Shown piece by piece: positions 61,563-64,000 of a DNA stretch of 64,000 nucleotides. Source of the DNA: Xanthomonas hortorum. Lineage in GTDB: Bacteria > Pseudomonadota > Gammaproteobacteria > Xanthomonadales > Xanthomonadaceae. The position numbers and the translations under genes are program-made. The DNA lies in NCBI RefSeq assembly GCF_024339125.1, contig NZ_CP101417.1, positions 4,413,001-4,477,000 of the forward strand, in the 5' to 3' direction. How positions within the stretch are numbered: the first letter of the stretch is position 1; each line of letters opens with the position of its first letter. The notes beneath the pieces were generated by a model. That model worked only from the letters and a program-made list of their open reading frames with translations. It was not told where the DNA came from and searched no databases.

Positions 61563-63053
61563 TCAGCGCGCCTCCTGCGCCGGCTCGCTCCAACCCAACC
61601 CCAGGCTTTTCTGTAAGGCGACGTAGTTCACCAGCAACTGCACCTGCGCCTGCGCGGCGGCGTCCTGCGCGGACAGCTGCTGACGTTGCACGTCGAGCAG
61701 GTCGATCGACGAAGTGGCGCCGGCATCGCGCCGTTGCTGCATCAGCCCGGCCGAGCGCGTGGCCGAGGCTTCGGCCTGCCGCGCCACCACCAATTGCTTG
61801 CGCGCCGAGCCGAAGCGCGCCAACGCGGAATTGGCATCCTGCAACGCACCCAGCACGGCACCCTCGTATGCGGCCTCGCGGCCGGCATTGCCTGCACGCG
61901 CCTGCGCCACCTGGGCCTTGGTGCGGCCGAAATCGAAGATCGACCAGCGCAACATCGGCACAGCCAACGTGGTCAACGCATCGGAATTGAAATCTCCCGG
62001 CGAACCGGCCACCCAGCTCAGACCGCCCAGCAGGGTCACCTGCGGGAAATAGCCGTTCAATGCCTCGCCGATCTGCGCGCTGGAGGCGGCCAGCTCGCGC
62101 TCGGCCTTGCGCACGTCGGGGCGGCGACGGATCAAGGCACCGGCATCGTCCACACGCACCTGCGTGGGCAACATCGGCAACGGCTGCGCTGTGCTCAATT
62201 GCGTATCCAGTGCACCGGGCTCGCGCCCGACCATCAACGCCAGCTGGTCCAATGCCTCCTGCGATTGCATGTCCAGCGGCAGGCGTTGCGCCTGTTGCTG
62301 CTGCACTTGCGTGGCGATCTGCTCGACCTGCAGGTCCGAAGCAGCGCCTTGCTCGCGGCGCTGCTGGGTCAGCCGCAACGTCTGCCCGATCTTGTCGAGG
62401 TTGGCGTCGGCAATGGCCAGACGCGCCTGCAGCCCGCGGTAGTTGAGATAGACCTGCCCGACTTCGGCAGCCAGTTGCACCTGCGCATCGGCCAGCTCGG
62501 CCTCGGAGGCCTGCGCCTGTGCCAGCGCACCTTCGGCGGCGCGGCGGCGGCGGCCGAACAGATCCAGCTCCCAGCTGGCATCGAACCCGACGCTGTAGAT
62601 CTGGGTCTTGTCCAGGCTCGCCTCTTCGCTGCCTGCGGCCGGCGGCTGGCTGTTCTGGCCATTCTGCAAGTTGCCGAGCGTATCGACGATGGTCTGCGGC
62701 GGCTCGGCATACGCGTACAACGCGCTGGCATTGAGCTTGGGCAGACGCTCGGCGCGACGCTGCCGTGCCAGTGCGCGGTTAGCCAACAACCGCGCCTGCG
62801 CGGCACGCAGATTGGGGCTGTCGGCCAACGCCTGGGTGACCAGTTGGGTGAGCATCGGATCGTGCAGCTCCTCCCACCAGTGATTCAACGGCGCAGCGGC
62901 GACCACCTCGGCGCCACTGGCGCGATGCAATGCCGGCGCCTGTATGGCCGCATCGGCCACGACCGGCGCCTTGGTGTAGTTGGGGCCGAGCATGCAGCCG
63001 CCGAGCAGCACCGCGCTCAGCGCGGCTGCCAGCGGCATGCGGATCAGGCGCAT
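61563..63053 (-). CDS. outer membrane efflux lipoprotein (NodT/OprM type)
   Basis: The 496-residue protein has a lipoprotein signal (LAAALSAVLLGGC, Cys20) and two OEP repeats (about 60-250 and 275-480) typical of TolC-like trimeric channels. The block MLGPNYTKAPV after the lipid Cys and NHWWEELHDPMLTQLV are standard for the NodT family. It is the outer-membrane exit of the MFS pump encoded just upstream, whose stop is four bases from this ATG (63053). The open frame runs to 63071 but overlaps the MFS gene. The substrate is likely a drug or plant compound, by inference. Confidence 0.92.
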   Translation of the reverse strand: MRLIRMPLAAALSAVLLGGCMLGPNYTKAPVVADAAIQAPALHRASGAEVVAAAPLNHWWEELHDPMLTQLVTQALADSPNLRAAQARLLANRALARQRRAERLPKLNASALYAYAEPPQTIVDTLGNLQNGQNSQPPAAGSEEASLDKTQIYSVGFDASWELDLFGRRRRAAEGALAQAQASEAELADAQVQLAAEVGQVYLNYRGLQARLAIADANLDKIGQTLRLTQQRREQGAASDLQVEQIATQVQQQQAQRLPLDMQSQEALDQLALMVGREPGALDTQLSTAQPLPMLPTQVRVDDAGALIRRRPDVRKAERELAASSAQIGEALNGYFPQVTLLGGLSWVAGSPGDFNSDALTTLAVPMLRWSIFDFGRTKAQVAQARAGNAGREAAYEGAVLGALQDANSALARFGSARKQLVVARQAEASATRSAGLMQQRRDAGATSSIDLLDVQRQQLSAQDAAAQAQVQLLVNYVALQKSLGLGWSEPAQEAR

Positions 63054-63057
63054 GGAA

Positions 63058-64000
63058 TCAGTGCATTGCAAGGTGCGCCCCCTTGGGTAACGGCTTGAGC
63101 AAAAAGGCCAGCGGAATCGTGCAGACCACGATCACGCCGAAGATCCAGAACAGATCGCTATAGGTCATCACCAGCGCCTGCTGCTGCACCAGGCGCGCCA
63201 GCTGCGCGATCGAGCGGATCGCGCCCTCCGCACCGGCGCTGCCCTGCATCTGCGCGCCCAGACCGGCCAGGAACTCCTGCGCGCGCGAGGCGTTGGCGGT
63301 AATCGCGCTGCCGATGGTTTCGGTATGGAAGGTCATGCGGCGCTCCTGAAACGTGGAGATCAGCGCCAGGCCCACCGAGCCGCCCAGGTTGCGGCCGGCG
63401 TTGAACAAGCCCGATGCGTCGCCGGCCAGCTCGGGCGGCACCGACGAAATCGCGGCCTGATTCAACGACATCATCGCCAGCGCCAACCCGCAGCCCTGCA
63501 GCAACTGGCCGGCGACAAAATGCATGCCCACGGTGTCGGCAGTCAGCGACAGATTGACGAAACAGGCCGCGGCAAAACAGATCAGCCCGGCGATCACCAG
63601 AATGCGCACATCCACCACTTCCAGCAGCTTGGGCATCATCGGCATCAGCAGCACGGTCGGCAGACCGGACAGCAGCAGCACATAGCCTGCCTGCTCGGTG
63701 TTGTAGCCGGAGATCACCGCCAGAAACTGCGGAATCATGTACATGACCCCGAACAGGATCATGCCCACCGCCATGATCATGACGAACACCGCGCCGAAGC
63801 TGCGATGCAGCAACAACGACAAGTGGATCACCGGCGGACGGCGACGGAACTGGGTGATCACCAAGGCGATGAATCCGCTCAGGGAGATCAGGCTCAGCAT
63901 GTTGATCTCGCTGGATTCGAACCAGCGCTCGCGCTGGCCTTCTTCCAGCACCACGGTGAGCCCACCCAGGCCGGCGGTGAGGCCATAGATGCCCAACCAG
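63058..64000 (-). CDS. MFS multidrug transporter, DHA2/EmrB type (N-terminal part outside window)
   Basis: The C-terminal ~313 residues of a 14-helix DHA2-family pump are present; the frame is open to the window edge. Six or seven membrane helices are visible, including VFVMIMAVGMILFGVMYMIPQFLAVI and the GDASGLFNAGRNLGGSVGLALIS motif that marks EmrB-like proteins. A periplasmic loop (FQERRMTFHTETIGSAIT...) precedes the last helix. It should work with an EmrA-like adaptor (probably beyond the window) and the outer-membrane channel encoded next to it. Confidence 0.92.
   Translation of the reverse strand, partial: WLGIYGLTAGLGGLTVVLEEGQRERWFESSEINMLSLISLSGFIALVITQFRRRPPVIHLSLLLHRSFGAVFVMIMAVGMILFGVMYMIPQFLAVISGYNTEQAGYVLLLSGLPTVLLMPMMPKLLEVVDVRILVIAGLICFAAACFVNLSLTADTVGMHFVAGQLLQGCGLALAMMSLNQAAISSVPPELAGDASGLFNAGRNLGGSVGLALISTFQERRMTFHTETIGSAITANASRAQEFLAGLGAQMQGSAGAEGAIRSIAQLARLVQQQALVMTYSDLFWIFGVIVVCTIPLAFLLKPLPKGAHLAMH

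Overview
The window reads as a stretch of core chromosome from a high-GC gammaproteobacterium of the genus Xanthomonas. The call rests on recognised genes: a FimX/Filp-type REC-PAS-GGDEF-EAL protein with degenerate active sites, an H-NS protein of the XrvA/B/C type, a VirJ/AcvB hydrolase, a TraB/GumN protein, and the petABC-sspAB order. It also rests on the dense, GC-rich palindromic intergenic repeats. Species cannot be fixed from the sequence alone. I see no prophage, integrase, IS transposase, CRISPR array or secretion-system cluster; the only mobile-looking DNA is small non-coding repeats.

Layout. 1-7.7 kb: end of dbpA, apt, selO, an alpha/beta-hydrolase lipoprotein, a GST, cspA, a YaiI/YqxD protein, yaeQ and a YhiN-type flavoprotein. 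7.8-9.9 kb: fimX, which controls type IV pili. 10.3-13.7 kb: htpX, gluQ, phbB and phaR. 13.8-21.5 kb (minus strand): a compact run nnrD-tsaE-amiC-mutL-DUF1684 lipoprotein-TraB protein in which most neighbours overlap or touch. 21.5-24 kb: queG and xseA. 24.6-29.2 kb: virJ-like gene, SUMF1-fold lipoprotein and rnd. 29.4-34 kb: H-NS protein, tRNA-Ala(CGC), a small hydrophilic protein, a GAF/degenerate-GGDEF protein, and cheW behind a chemoreceptor gene that has a sigma-28-like promoter. 34.3-39.3 kb: DNA glycosylase mpg overlapping the tail of a very large Lhr-type helicase. 39.8-45 kb: a DUF3301 protein, sspB, sspA, then petC, petB and petA (cytochrome bc1). 45-49.4 kb: lytic transglycosylase, a WYL regulator divergent from a GST across a perfect palindrome, and miaB. 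49.4-55.6 kb: phoH, an exported unknown, ybeY, a second exported unknown, corC, DUF4105 membrane protein and corA, preceded by a cluster of DnaA-box-like dyads. 56-58.3 kb: a semialdehyde dehydrogenase and a lipoprotein. 58.4-61.5 kb: potG-potH-potI polyamine importer without potF. 61.5-64 kb: an outer-membrane efflux lipoprotein and the end of a DHA2-type MFS pump.

The most unusual material is non-coding. A roughly 300-bp compound element built from two related three-way-junction palindromes is present at three sites (9.94-10.25, 24.18-24.54 and 41.72-42.02 kb). One copy separates petC from sspA and one has its halves reordered. A second repeat family of about 135-143 bp with terminal inverted repeats (30.39-30.53 and 60.19-60.34 kb, perhaps a decayed copy near 42.1-42.24 kb) lies in one case inside an open reading frame and appears to supply nearly the whole N-terminal cytoplasmic tail of PotH. 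I did not find a clearly new multi-gene defence or biosynthetic system. The two repeat families, the phoH dyad cluster and the uncharacterised exported proteins in the phoH-ybeY-corC operon are the best candidates for follow-up.
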